In this document: positions 33,496 to 46,058 of the stretch, piece after piece
How positions within the stretch are numbered: the stretch's first letter is position 1
Layout: every line of letters begins with the position of its first letter
NCBI RefSeq assembly: GCF_963678635.1
Contig: NC_087066.1
Location: 64,300,282 to 64,364,281 of the forward strand
DNA: 64,000 nt
Direction of reading: 5' to 3'
Source: Symsagittifera roscoffensis
Taxonomy: Eukaryota > Xenacoelomorpha > Acoela > Convolutidae
The notes under the pieces: model-generated
Seen by the model: only the letters and a program-made list of their open reading frames with translations
Databases searched by the model: none
What the model was told of the DNA's origin: nothing
Position numbers and translations under genes: made by a program

Positions 33496-33830
33496 AAAGG
33501 TAATACCAACTAATCATGATGCGATATGATTAACATTCTTAGAGCTAAATTAGATAGATTGTAGCTGCAGTCTATCTATCAATGGCAATAGTTGTTTCGA
33601 ATACTTTAACGCACGTGTCAACAAAATATGCAAAACTATGTCGGACAATAAATGCTGTCGGACAATAAATGTCGTCGGACAACTATGTCGGACAATAAAT
33701 GCTAAGTTTATTGACTTTTAATCTCAACCTTTTTCGACTAACAAAAAGAATCTTACCAATTTTCAAAAATTAAATCAAATAACTTAGCCATCAGATCCAG
33801 CCGTTCAGATACGTAGACTTTTATATTTCC
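33496..33830. other. Unassigned spacer
   Basis: At 33640-33700 TGTCGGACAATAAATG-type words repeat three to four times. No gene recognised. Confidence 0.45.
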
Positions 33831-35290
33831 ATGGGATGTCACACTTTATGTAAAGACACATGTTCGAACCTGATAGAGAATAGTAGTTCTCCTGTAAGAG
33901 ACACCAACTATCATAGAATATCCCAATCACAATCTCAATCTCTTCGCCTCAAACCAGATTTCGAGTTCAGTGCCACAATTCAGCTTGATCAAGCTCTAAT
34001 TTCATCCGACAACGCCTCTTCTAATAGAACATTTGCAATTGAATACCGCAAACGAACATCGACTGCAGTCTTTTGCAACACGGATGCGAATGTCTCAAAC
34101 ATTGCAACTCGGCAAAGTGGTTGATCAACTCGAAACAATTTCTAAATACCTTCAAAGATAACTATTTAGTGAACACCGATAGTCTCATGTCAGACAAAAG
34201 ACTTCGCAGTGGCCCTGAAACGTATGAGGAACGACCGAAATACCTCTCCCAATCTTCGATCAACTTGAAATCACAGTGCTATTGACGATACATTTTCGGA
34301 AATCACTTCAATCTGCCTGGATTAAGAGACCTCAAAGAAGCATACCCTTCAACCTCGAATCTCTGGCAGATCGCAACGAACGGATTGGCAAACGCAATAA
34401 GTTGAACGATTTTGGTCTGCCGCGAAATTACTCCGAAAAACAAAGATGTTCCTCGGCATACAAATTTTTGACTTCGACGACGCCTCGGAGGTTGCCTTTG
34501 CATCAATTGCCTGCTTCAGGATCACCTGAAGCAGGCGGTCGCCAAATTTAAAACTTTTTTTTTGGAGCAAAACAAAACGTCAGCAAGCACTTTGGTAACT
34601 TATTGCTAAAAAACTACATCTCGACAGTTTTCCCAAGAAAATCACTAGCCTTCAAAATAACACTGATACATGACCGCTGCCAAAAAAAAATTTCTGCTCA
34701 TTCTTTGACTAACATGATTTTTTCAAAGCCAAAGGTGGACTCAGCAAAGCAATAATTCTGCTCTCCGGCGATCATCCGGTAATCATGGATTCAAAACAAT
34801 AACCCTGTCCCCTTGTTTGCAGCATTCTAACGACATTAACTGACACTTTGGAGTAGAACACAGCCGCAGCATCGTAAAACATGGCAACTGTATTATTCAA
34901 CAAAAAACTTGCTGAAAAAGGTGTTTGAGATTGTCTTCCACGCCGTCGTTATACTGAAAACCAAGTATGCTTCTAATGGCAGACTTCCCACTATCAGGTT
35001 GCCTGTACCCAACAACAACGTTCCCTTACTTGAAACAGAAACTGACTTCATTGACCCCTTCGCAACAAAAAACAGCAAAATTTTTTCCAAACAATATGCT
35101 TTGCTCTTCGCCTGCCGTACAATAATGAAATCTGCAACTACATCAATGCCGACTGCGCTCTTCAAGTTTTTCGACTTTTTATCGCTCGGCTTGGAAAACC
35201 CAGCCAAATCCAATCAGACAACGGAAAGTGCTTAGCTGGAGTCAACAGCAGACTGGAGCATCCTTTTCATCATTTACAGGTATCAAAGCA
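33831..35290 (+). pseudogene. BEL/Pao-like LTR-retrotransposon relic (integrase part clearest)
   Basis: The plus frame 34909-35235 reads NGRLPTIRLPVPNNNVPLLE, then ETDFIDPFATKN and ALLFACRTIMKSA, followed in a shifted frame by ARLGKPSQIQSDNGKCLAG. This is the DF(x)GP ... SDNG layout of a Pao-type integrase core. Upstream frames (33831-34551) have gag-like composition but are too decayed to assign. Many stops and shifts. No LTRs found. Confidence 0.45.
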
Positions 35291-36095
35291 ATTTCAAGAC
35301 CAGATTGAACTATGTGCATTAAGTTGAAAGTTCAACCCACCCGTCTTAAAACACTTTGAAGGATCTTAGGAAGATCAAATGACCAAAATTTGTCTACATT
35401 CGGAACTAATTTGACCTTATTATGAAATAATTTTTTTGTTCTATGAAATAGTATAAAATATTATGATAAGCATTGTTTCATAGCATGACTTTGTATGATG
35501 CGCATTTTTTGTCAAACGGAGTAATCAATATGTGATATGGTTTTTTGATATAGCCTCCGCCACTACACTCCTACCACCCGCAACATTTTCGTTCACGCGA
35601 TGGTCTAAATGACATGAAGCGCTGGCGCGCGGAATACTTAGGCTATTCCAAACATATTTGGTCTCCATTCAGAACCTTGGCAACTAATTGTTACCACCTA
35701 CGATTGTATGCTGCGAAAATAAAAACGAAAAAAAAATCCCAAGCATTAGCAACACAAACATAAAAATGTAAAACGAATTTGAAGTGCCTAAAAATTGCTA
35801 TGTTTTCGGAAGCTATTCAAGATACGCAACAATTGTGATTGATTTTGAACGAAACTAAACATGATCAAAAAGTGGATCTCTTGAAAAAATGCCAGAAGAA
35901 GCAATAAGATGTCGTAAAACGTAACTTGACTCACTTAATGATTAATAAAAAAGCGAGATTATGCTTCAGCAGCGAAATGTGTTCCAACCAAAGACACTTT
36001 TGGAAACAGTTCAAGAACAAATAAATATTTTTTCAAAGCGAACAAAAAATTAGACACATTAAAACGTTTTCTCTCTAATCAATTATTTCGTTTGA
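35291..36095. other. Unassigned AT-rich region
   Basis: A GC-richer patch at 35560-35640 (GCGCTGGCGCGCGG) stands out but could not be assigned. No gene recognised. Confidence 0.4.
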
Positions 36096-36096
36096 T

Positions 36097-36205
36097 CATG
36101 GTCGGGGTATGCATTTTTGTAGCTCGGGCTGAAAGGGGCCAACTGCCAGACAGTGACGCGCTATCTCTCGTAACTTACCCGCGCTCCTTAAATCTGCCCC
36201 TGGGT
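36097..36205. mobile_element. Fragment of a MITE end
   Basis: GC-rich block ending GCTCCTTAAATCTGCCCCTG, similar in style to the CAGGGGCGGAT ends of family M1. The other end was not found. Confidence 0.4.
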
Positions 36206-37440
36206 TTGATTGATTTGTCTTTTTGTTGAATAAGAAATCACTAATCTGCGCGAAGCGGATGATATTATATCTCTTTGTCATGTCTGCTTTAGAGGGAAGA
36301 ATTGAAATTTGTTCCTACCTCCTATAGATTGCACGATCGTAAAACAAACTATGAAAACTGAAACGATCAAAGATGTTCTCATTTTTAAAGTTCAACTAGA
36401 AAATAAACGATCAAAGTCGCTGGAATCGGCTTAGACAACGAGGAGAACAAAGCCAATTGAATCAGCTATTTTGATTTTTCTAAAAAGAACATATTGTAGA
36501 CTAATTCAATTCATGTAGAGGGAAACCTTTTTTATTGAACCCTATTATTACATGGGATAAATATATGAATAAAATACCTGTCGCGACAATCAGTTCAAAT
36601 ATACTTTTACAACTTCCCATAATATCCTTTTTGATAGCCAAAAAAATAAAGTTGCGAATCAAGCTAATTTTTTAAAGAAAATAACCGGTTACTCTGCAAA
36701 ATGCGCTATATTTTTGAGCAAAAAAAAACATTTAGAAAAAAAAGTATAAAACTATCCAGTTTGAAGAAAAACATTAGAAATCAGTTTAAGGGAAACCTTC
36801 GTAATGACCCTATTATTACATGTTCATATCAGACAAAAAAAAATCCCATGGGACAAATACATGAACAAAATGTCTGTCGCGATAATTTCGTTGCAAAACT
36901 GATTATAAAACTACTCATTAATATGCTTTTGATGCCAAAAAATGAAAGTTACTCTGCAAAGATTAATTTTTATCTCATAAACAGACTCTTTGCCTCAAAT
37001 TAGCCAAACCGTTTGTATGGAAATGGTGCACGCTACGAAATTTTTTCTAGTCGCAAAACTGATTTTTTTGTAATATACTGAAAGTTGACATCGACTGACG
37101 CCATACATTCCCGGTTTGACAAAAAATGCTTGTCATACAATTCCATTCTATGAAAAAAATGCCAATCATACAATTCACTACGTTTCCATAGATTAAAAAA
37201 ATTGCAAAGGACAATTGAAAAGAACAGCATGGTAAACATTTTTCTATACTATGGAATTGAATCGCAAGGATTTTTTTCCATGTTGCTTTTTTTGTGTTTC
37301 GCTAAAAGTTTTTTTTGCCCTGAAACACAAAAACCAAAAATTTTCTGAAATAGAACAAGACTGCTCGTATCAGGGTGAAGCTCTGAATGTTCCGACTACC
37401 TTTTAAGTTCTATTGAGCAGTAAAAACAAGAAAAAAAAAT
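36206..37440. other. Unassigned region with a diverged direct repeat
   Basis: About 36520-36690 and 36785-36985 share GGGAAACCTT, CCCTATTATTACATG, GGGA(T/C)AAATA and TGTCGCGA(C/T)AAT in order, so they are two diverged copies of one sequence. No gene recognised. Confidence 0.5.
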
Positions 37441-37449
37441 TAATAAAAA

Positions 37450-38440
37450 AATGAAAAAATATATCTTTAAAAACTTGAGATTTTTTGTCAAAATCATTCC
37501 CCCACACGCCATATACAGTACAAAGTGCTTGATTTCGCTCCTAGTAACAAATAAATAGTTGCAAATAAGCTTCCGTCAACCAATTTGGAACGATTTCTAT
37601 GACGGATTAAACCTCCGCTTACGCGTTAATAGCGCAAAATATGTCGCGCGAAATATATCGCGCGTTAATTGTCCCAAATTGGCCAAAATTGCACAAATGC
37701 CATCTTTAAAACCTCATAACTTTACGAAAAATGATCACAAAAGAAATATTTTTTCAAATTTAAGCTCAATATAACAATACCTTTTGAATGATGTTAAAAA
37801 AAATCCGTGAAAAATGGCTAGTTAAAAAGTCGAAATTTGTCTGAAGAAAAAAAAGCCAAACCGAGCACAAATATTCCGTTACTTTCGTTTCGAAAGTCGA
37901 AACAAAAACCAACATGTTAAGCGGTTTCAAAATCGCAGATTAAACTACGTAATAATAGACGCCAAATAGGTTAAGCAATTGAATTTCATACAATATTATA
38001 TCAAAAAATGCTTTTTTTTGTTCCGACTTTCGATACGAAAGTAACGGAATATTTGTGCTCGGGGTGGGTTTTTTTTCTTCAGACAAATTTCGACTTTTTA
38101 ACTAGCCATTTTTGACGGAATCTTTTTATATCATTCAAAAGGTTTTGTTGTCCTGAGCTTAAAATTGAAAAAATATTTCACCTGTGATCATTTTTCGTGA
38201 AGTTATGGGGGTTTAAAGATTGCCAATTTGGGACAATTAACGCGCGATATATTTCGCGCTTTTAATGCGTAAGCGGAGATTTAATCCGTCTCAGAAATCG
38301 TTCCAAATTGGTTGGAAGAAGCTTATTTGCTATAATCGATTTGTTACAAGTAGCGAAATCTATCCTTTTGTACTTTATATGGCGTGTGGTGTGATGATTT
38401 TTGAAAAAAAAATTTCAAATTTTAGAAAAAAAATTTCATT
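37450..38440. mobile_element. Fold-back element: ~1 kb with ~400-bp inverted arms
   Basis: Arms at about 37450-37905 and 38015-38440 are complements with scattered mismatches. Matching blocks include CACACGCCATATA, CCAATTTGGAACGATTTC, CCGCTTACGC, ATATATCGCGCGTTAATTG and CGAGCACAAATATTCCGTTA. The loop is about 110 bp. No coding capacity. A transcript across it would form a long hairpin. Confidence 0.85.
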
Positions 38441-39380
38441 TTAATTTATTACATTATATTTTTATAGGTTATTACTGCTCCTTAAACGTTCGAAGGCAGT
38501 CGGATTTTTCAGGGCTTCGCCCTAATACGAGCGGTCTTGTTTTGTGTATGGCTACGAAGTCTCTATTTCAAAACTTTCGTGCGATGAAAGTCGTTGCTTG
38601 TTTTTAGGTCAGATTTAGGTCAAAAGTTGTTATCTAAAACTGAAAACTACCAGTTCTGCCATCACACGGAACCTTCATTGTGACTGTTGATTTACTCTTG
38701 GTTAAGTGATTAACTGTGCTTGGACTACGTTGTTTGCAAAAACTTACAAAATCGAATTCAAAAAAGCTTTTGAATACGTTTTTTTTCCCAAAACTCGTTT
38801 GGCGACTGAAATGAGAACTAAAAACATTTTCCTCAGTTTTGAATATTTTAGTGGAAACAATGCTTTTCATACAACTTTTTTTAATTGGACCAAAAAGTTA
38901 TCGTGCCTCTTAAATGGGAAATCACTGGACCAATAACGTTTTTTTAACTTGAAGTTTCCAAAAAATGGAGTCGGTTGGTTCATTTCGATGAAATCTAATG
39001 TTTTTGACATATTGTTTTTTTGAAGTTTTTTTCCACAAGAGACCAGTTTCTCTTCTTAGTTCTGCGTGAATGGACTCAAATAAAATACCTCCAGTGATAT
39101 GTAACTACCAGATCTGCAGGGTTCGTGAGTTTCTATATGAGATTTTTTGAGATTATGATTTTTCAAAGCACAATGTAATATGAGAAACGCTCGTCCCTCA
39201 ACTAGATTATAAGTCAGCTTTGTTTAAAAATGTTCATAAATAAAAGTTCATCACGTGAAATGATTGATCATTCAGCCGAAACAACTACTGGCTCTAGTAG
39301 TAAACTAACTCAAACTTTGGTTTCAGCTTTCATTTTTTAACAACAACTTTTCTGTATTATCAGCGCACACTGCAAACAAA
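38441..39380. other. Upstream region of the four-exon membrane-protein gene
   Basis: No gene recognised. Near the gene start are TTTGGTTTCAG (39325) and TGTATTATCAG (39352-39362), acceptor-like sequences 19-50 bases before the ATG, and a CACGTG box near 39254. Their use is not shown. Confidence 0.35.
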
Positions 39381-39381
39381 C

Positions 39382-42300
39382 ATGCATTCAAATGGTAAGA
39401 AAACTTGATTTATTTTTAGAAATTTCGACTCCTCCGTCGGCAATCATTAGACTTTTTAAGGTACGGTTTAAAATTGGGTTTTGTTCTAAAAATAGCAAAA
39501 TATATTTTTTTTCAGTATCAAATTATTAGATTGTTTCTCAATTTCAGCCACTTTCATTTTCTGCTGTCTGTCCTGGTGTGTTTTGGGGGCGTTTGTGAGA
39601 GGGAATGAGTTGGCTTGCAGTAGTGACAGTGACTGTGAGCTGCTGGAATTGTGGGTCTCAAGGGGAGACGACAACTGTTGTCTAGACAACAGATGCTGGA
39701 ACGACTGCAGCACGTATGAACAAACGCATTGTTTTTTTTTAATTGACCAGCCAGCAACCAATAACGGACGTTAATTATTCCAGGTTAATTAGGCTATGGC
39801 TATTTTTACAAGGGATCTCCTTGTAGATTAACACTGCCAGATTAGATATATGAACAAGTGACGGACATACATGAGCTCGGCGAGGCTATTTTTCTTCAGA
39901 TGGTTTTGGATTTGAAAAATGAGGATTATAACATCTGAAAAATGAGATCAAATTTAAAAAATATTTGACGTGTTGCCATTTTTTTGTAAAGTCATAGAGG
40001 TTTAAAAGGCATTTACCTTCGCAATAAAGTCAACGATTGGATCACGGGCGGATCTAGGATTTTCTCGAGGGGGGACCGGATTTTCAAAAATTTTCGAAAA
40101 TTTTGACGACTTTTTTTTAGGTCGACCAAATTAATTTTCCGAGCTCTTTTAAAGCACTAAAAAGACGCTGTTTTCGCCAAATTTTCCGCGCCGCAGGCAA
40201 ATTTTGAAAAGGCAGATAAAAAAAAACGTTTTTGGGCACTTTTTGGAAAATTTTTGACGAAAAATTGCGTTTTTTTCGGCTCGAGCTCACCCTCAAAAAT
40301 ATTATATATTGGCGCCAGAGGCGCCTTAAGAAAAAAATTAGGGTCGGTCGGCCAAAAACGTGTTTCTCAAAAAGTAGCAAAGGGGGACCCTTTGGGTCGG
40401 CAGGGGGTCGAATCCCTGAGGGGGGGGGGGGCGTCCGCACCCTCCCCCTAAATCCGCCCCTGAATTGGATCATTTTAGCCGGTTGCTAAGCAAGTAGCGC
40501 AGAATATTCAAAACACTTAAAAAACTATAAAAAAAAACAAAACGGTTTCTTTTTTTTTTGTTCAAATTGCGTCGTTTTTTGTTGGTCGTGCTACGAAAAG
40601 ATCTGAGCGAAAGCCTAAAACATTGATAGTAAAAGATTCTTTTTTTTCTATGACATTAATTTTCTAGAATAAATCGAAAAACAGAAAAAAAAAGAAAAAA
40701 ACAAAATGTTTCGAATTTGGGCTACTTGAAGTTTTGACAACAACTTTTTGCTGTAATTAAACTTGATTTATACTTGAAAAACAATTGTATTTCACCAACA
40801 TTGAAATGGTCTTTTCAAATTAGTTTCAGAAGTGTTTTATTAAAAGCTTCTAATAATTTTGATCAGATATAAATTTGACTGGTCATTTTTGAATCGTGAT
40901 GATGGTTGTTTGCTTGTTTGTTCAGTGCTACAGCCAAGTGGGTGTGTCTACGTGTGGTGCTGCCCATCCTCTGCATTCTCACCGTCTTTGGAATATTGAG
41001 TGGCGTAGCCACATGCATCGTCCGCGAACAGAGAAGTGAGTAACGGTAGGGAGCGGAGAAAAAATGGGTAAAGGGAGGGGAGTAACTGTGGGTGGAGGAG
41101 GGAGGCTAGCTGTGGTTGTTGTCAAAAAATCTATTGACCTTTCAAAAGACGGCGGTGCGAAGTAGTTTGATTGGTTAAAGGATTGATATACTATCGCATC
41201 CAGAAGAATGAATTCTCAATTTAAGGTTTCAGCTTGGTTTCATGATTTGATTGATGTTGTATATGCGGACATTTAATAATCATAAAAATCATAAAAATCA
41301 TCATCATAAAAAACATAATAATCATAATAATATACATAACAAAAATAATCATAATTATAATAAAAATCATAATAATTATAATAATCATAATAATCATAAT
41401 AATCACAATAATAATGATCATAATAATAATCATAATAAAAATAATCATAATAAGAGTAAAAAAAAATCATAATGAAAATCATAATAATAACAAGAACAAT
41501 AATCATTAAAAAATCTTTATCATAAAAATTATAATAAGAGTAATACTAATCATAATCATAATAATCATGATAATTATAATACTAGTAAACATAATAATCA
41601 TAATAATCAAAATAATCATAATAATCGTAATTATAATCATAATAATAACAATCAAAATAACTAAAACAATATTAATCACAATAATCATAATAATCATAAT
41701 AATCATGATCATAATATTAAGCATAATCATCATAACAATCATAATAATTATAATCATATTAATAATCATAATCATAATAGTAATCATAATAACTCTTACA
41801 AAAATACTAATAACATCAAAAATAACTGAATAACGGAGAAAAACGGGAGCGGAAAATTAAGGGGTGAAGGGAAGGGAGTAATTGTGGGGAGAGGGGAGCT
41901 AACTATGGTTTTTGTCAAAAAACCTGTTGACCTTTCAAAAGCCGGTGTTGCGAAGTAGTTTGATTGGTTGAAGGATCGATATACTATCGCATCCAAAAGA
42001 ATGAAATCTCGATTTAAGGTTCCAGCTTGGTTTCATGATTTGATTGATGTTGTATATGCGGACATTTAATAATCATAAAAATCATAAAAATCATCATCAT
42101 AAAAAACATAATAATCATAATAATATACATAACAAAAATAATCATAATTATAATAAAAATCATAATAATTATAATAATCATAATAATCATAATAATCACA
42201 ATAATAATGATCATAATAATAATCATAATAAAAATAATCATAATAAGAGTAAAAAAAAATCATAATGAAAATCATAATAATAACAAGAACAATAATCATT

Positions 42301-45300
42301 AAAAAATCTTTATCATAAAAATTATAATAAGAGTAATACTAATCATAATCATAATAATCATGATAATTATAATACTAGTAAACATAATAATCATAATAAT
42401 CAAAATAATCATAATAATCGTAATTATAATCATAATAATAACAATCAAAATAACTAAAACAATATTAATCACAATAATCATAATAATCATAATAATCATG
42501 ATCATAATATTAAGCATAATCATCATAACAATCATAATAATTATAATCATATTAATAATCATAATCATAATAGTAATCATAATAACTCTTACAAAAATAC
42601 TAATAACATCAAAAATAACTGAATAACGGAGAAAAACGGGAGCGGAAAATTAAGGGGTGAAGGGAAGGGAGTAATTGTGGGGAGAGGGGAGCTAACTATG
42701 GTTTTTGTCAAAAAACCTGTTGACCTTTCAAAAGACGGTGTTGCGAAGTAGTTTGATTGGTTGAAGAATCGATATACTATCGCATCCAAAAGAATGAAAT
42801 CTCGATTTAAGGTTCCAGCTTGGTTTCATGATTTAATTGATGTTGTATATACGGATATTTAATCATAATCATAATAATAATCTTAATGATAATCAACTTA
42901 ATAATAATCATAATAATCATTAAAAAAATCATAATTAAAGTCATAAAAATCATAATAGTAATCAAAATAATCAAAATAAAAAAAATCATACTATCCATAA
43001 TAATCATTATAATTCAAAATAATCATAATAATCATAATAATAACAATAATAATGATCATAATTATAATCATAATCTTAATAATCATAATAAGAGTAATAA
43101 TAACAATAATAATAATAATCATAATGATTATAATTTTAATAATAAAAATTACAATAATCAGAATCAGAATCATAATAATCATGATCATAAAAATAGTAAT
43201 ATTATTAATCATAATAAACATAATAATTGTAATACTAAAAATCATAGTAATCATAATAATATTAATAATCATAATAATCGTAATAATAATCATAATCATA
43301 ACAATCAAAATAACTATAAAAATAATAATCATCATAATTATCATAATAGTCATAATAATCATAATAATCATAATCATAATAATAATCATAATCATAATAG
43401 TAAGCATAATATTTCTTGTAATAATACTAATAGTATCAATAATAATAATAATCCTTCAAAAAAGCACGGAATGCATCTAAGCCTGAAAGAGTTTAATGAT
43501 GCCATTCATAATCGCTTTGATTGGTAATTGCAAAGACATATCTGAAATCTGCGATATGCAAGTTGGGAGGGTTCACAATTTTAAGACATATTACAGTGAG
43601 AGATATAAGTGCACAGATGCTCCAGCTTACCAGCAAAGATGTTTCAATCGAACCTGTTCTAAATCCAACACGTACAACCAGAAGAAAAAACGCAGCGGAA
43701 CAAGATTCTGATGAAAAAAAAGAAGCTGGATTAGATATACCATGCGTAGGATTATGGCGACGTTTACAAAGGACGTTTTTGACGTTAGAATAACGCATCT
43801 GAACAACAAGACAAACTTAAACAAAACAACTGAACAAGTTCTGAAGATACATGAAAACGCAAAACGAAATGAGTATGGTGAAATAATTTAAACATGCTTC
43901 TTTTACCCCTCTTGTACTTGGCACAAATGGTGCTATTGGTAGGGAGGCAACAAGGTGTTTCAAAAGACTTAGCTATCAAATAAGCGAGAAAACGCGAAAT
44001 AAGTATTCTAAGTTCATTCATTGTCTAAGAAAAAGATTATCATTTGCAATTATAAAACCTTCATTGATTGCTCTGAGAGGAAAACGGAAAAGATATCAGA
44101 ATTTAATCTCCTTGGGAGACATAGATTTTGACATGGAATCCAGATGTACAAATTAGTCATCAAGAAGACGAAAAAGAAGTTAAAGAACAATTTTTGCAAA
44201 AAACAGTTGATTGAAACTATTTCAAAATGATGATTTGATTGGAGATTATAGGCAACAAAGACACTTAAAATAATTAAAATAATCATAATAATAAAAATAA
44301 TCATAATAACAATCATAATAATCATAATAATTGTAAGAATAATTATAATCTTAATCATAACATTTTTAATAATCATAATCATAATAATCATAGTGGTAGC
44401 GAAAATCATAAAAAAATTTAAAATAAAAACAAAAATAATTATAATAATAAACATGATAATCAGAATAATAATCATAATAATCATAATAATCATAATCAAA
44501 ACAATCATAAAAATAATACTCAAAATAATAATCAAAATAACAATAATAATAATAGTCATTATAATCATAATCATAGTCTTAATTAGTATGATAATAATCA
44601 TCCTAATCATAATAACAATCATAATCATAATATACTAATTATAATAATCATAATAATAGTAATCATAATCATAGTAACAGTAACCGTAATCATAATAACA
44701 ATAATAATTATGATTTAAAAAAATCATAACCATAATATTCATAATAATCATAAAAGTCCTAATAATCATATTAATCATATAATAGTAATGTTAATAAAAA
44801 CCAGAATCGGAATAACGTTAAAATTATAATCATAATCATAATAATAATCATAATAATAATCATAAAAATCATAAAAATCATCATATTAACAAAATTAAAT
44901 ATATAAAAATCTTAATAATCAAAATAATAATCATATTAATAACAACCATAATCATAATAATAATCATAATAATCATAATAATAATCATAGTAATAATAAT
45001 AATAATCATAAAAAACATAATAATCTTAATAGTAATTATAATAATGATAATAAAAATCATAATAATCCTAATAATCCTAATAATCATATAATAGTAATGT
45101 TAATAAAAACCAGAATCATAATAGCGTTAAAATTATAATAATAATAATCAAAATAATCATAACAATTAAAATTTTAGTTTAATAATAATCATAATAATCA
45201 AAATAACAATAATCATAATAATAGTCATTATAATCATAATCATAGTCATAATTATTATGATAATAATCATAAACATAATAACAATCATAATAACAATATA

Positions 45301-46058
45301 CTAATTATATTAATCATAATCATAGTAATCATTATAATCATAATAATCATAATAATCATAATAATCATATAATAATAACGATAATAAAAACCAGAATCAT
45401 AATAGCGTTAAAAGTATAATAATAATCATAATAATAATCATAAAAATCATAAAATTCATCATAATAACAAAATTAAATAAATTTAAATCTTAATAATCAT
45501 AATAATAATCATATTAATAATAATCATAATCATAATAATAATCATAATAATCATAACAATAATCATAGTAATAAAAATAATAATCATAAAAAACATAGTA
45601 ATCCTAATAGTAATTATAATAATGATAATAAAAATCATAATAATCAGAATCATAATAAAATTAATAATCATTATAATAATCATAATAATAATAAATTTCG
45701 TTTCTGAGATTTGCAGAGGATCTGTGGAAGGCTTTGCAGCCTGTAGAGTTTAGTCCGTTTCTCTTATCCTGTAAGCAGCCAACAAAAGAGACAAAGAGTT
45801 TATCGCTTCTCTAAATTTTCCTAACAGGAATGTTTCAAGTTTTCAAAAATCATTGTTTGTTTAGAAGAAGCGGAGGAAGCATCAAGAGTACAAGCCTACC
45901 AGCAAAAAGAGCAACAACACTCAAGACATCATCGATCACAACAGATGAGAAGAACTTACCATTCAGCAACGTACCCTATACCTCCCCCTACAGTTGACCA
46001 TCCGAGTGCTTACCATGATCACATGGGGGGCTCATACAACCCCGCGTTCACGATGTGA
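39382..46058 (+). CDS. Novel four-exon, 160-residue cysteine-rich single-pass membrane protein
   Basis: Exons 39382-39394, 39548-39713, 40926-41035 and 45865-46058 (13, 166, 110 and 194 nt) join in one frame of 161 codons with the stop. Donors are GTAAGA, GTATGA and GTGAGT; acceptors AATTTCAG, TTGTTCAG and TTGTTTAG. Residues 1-23 form a signal peptide (MHSNATFIFCCLSWC...). Residues 28-58 hold six cysteines spaced C-x5-C-x13-CC-x4-C-x3-C, like the second half of a WAP four-disulphide core with a long loop. A transmembrane helix spans about 66-92 and a 68-residue basic, His/Gln-rich tail has PIPPP and ends NPAFTM (possible class II PDZ ligand). The family is not recognised; a receptor or adaptor role is only inference. 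Intron 3 is 4.8 kb of repeats. Confidence 0.75.
40043..40462. mobile_element. hAT-like MITE family M1, copy C (in intron 2)
   Basis: Ends CACGGGCGGATCTAGG and CCTAAATCCGCCCCTG; 420 bp; flanks GATTGGAT and AATTGGAT match at 7 of 8. It sits in intron 2 of the cysteine-rich membrane-protein gene, so open frames over it are artefacts. Confidence 0.85.
41036..43445. repeat. Three tandem ~793-bp units with AAT/CAT-type arrays
   Basis: Units start near 41036, 41830 and 42623. Each has a GC-richer ~230-bp head (GGGAGCGG, GTTGACCTTTCAAAAG, ACTATCGCATCC, GGTTTCATGATTTGATTGATG) and a ~560-bp array of AATAATCAT words. Units 1 and 2 are nearly identical over the arrays; unit 3's array has diverged. All lie in intron 3 of the membrane-protein gene, and the first head begins at the splice donor. 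Asn/His-rich and Ile/Met-rich frames through the arrays are artefacts. Confidence 0.9.
43446..44095 (+). pseudogene. Retroelement fragment (C-terminal domain of an RT protein) inside intron 3
   Basis: Shifting plus frames read HLSLKEFNDAIHNRFDW, CKLGGFTILRHITVRDISAQ, SIEPVLNPT, FDVRITHLN, LKIHENAKRNEYGE, FTPLVLGTNGAIG-like and RLSFAIIKPSLIALRG. This is the same conserved C-terminal region (cysteine/histidine box, FDVR, final LSFxxxR segment) as the element at 54-56.7 kb, but a different subfamily. It splits the microsatellite arrays. Confidence 0.6.
44262..45700. repeat. Long AAT/CAT-type low-complexity array
   Basis: About 1.4 kb of imperfect AATAATCAT-type sequence, with two internal segments repeated about 300-600 bases apart (for example ACCAGAATCATAATAGCGTTAAA near 45107 and 45393). 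Still in intron 3. Confidence 0.9.

Noticed and set aside
33740-33835. Candidate first exon for the CAP gene (minus ATG with GTAAGA donor)
   Set aside because: The donor phase is 2 but the next exon needs phase 1, and no signal peptide is encoded.
34303-35213. Minus-strand ORFs
   Set aside because: Shadows of the BEL/Pao-like relic read on the plus strand.
40117-40489. Proline/glycine-rich ORFs
   Set aside because: They read through the M1 copy C inside intron 2.
42886-43527. 213-codon plus ORF, Asn/His-rich
   Set aside because: It is a read-through of AATAATCAT arrays in an intron; matching Ile/Met-rich frames occur on the other strand of the same DNA.
44050-44628. 192-codon minus ORF, Ile/Met-rich
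   Set aside because: Same low-complexity artefact; only its last part leaves the array and it overlaps the retroelement fragment.
41270-45700. Possible CRISPR-like array of regular repeats
   Set aside because: Repeats are simple AAT/CAT words without unique spacers, in a eukaryotic intron.
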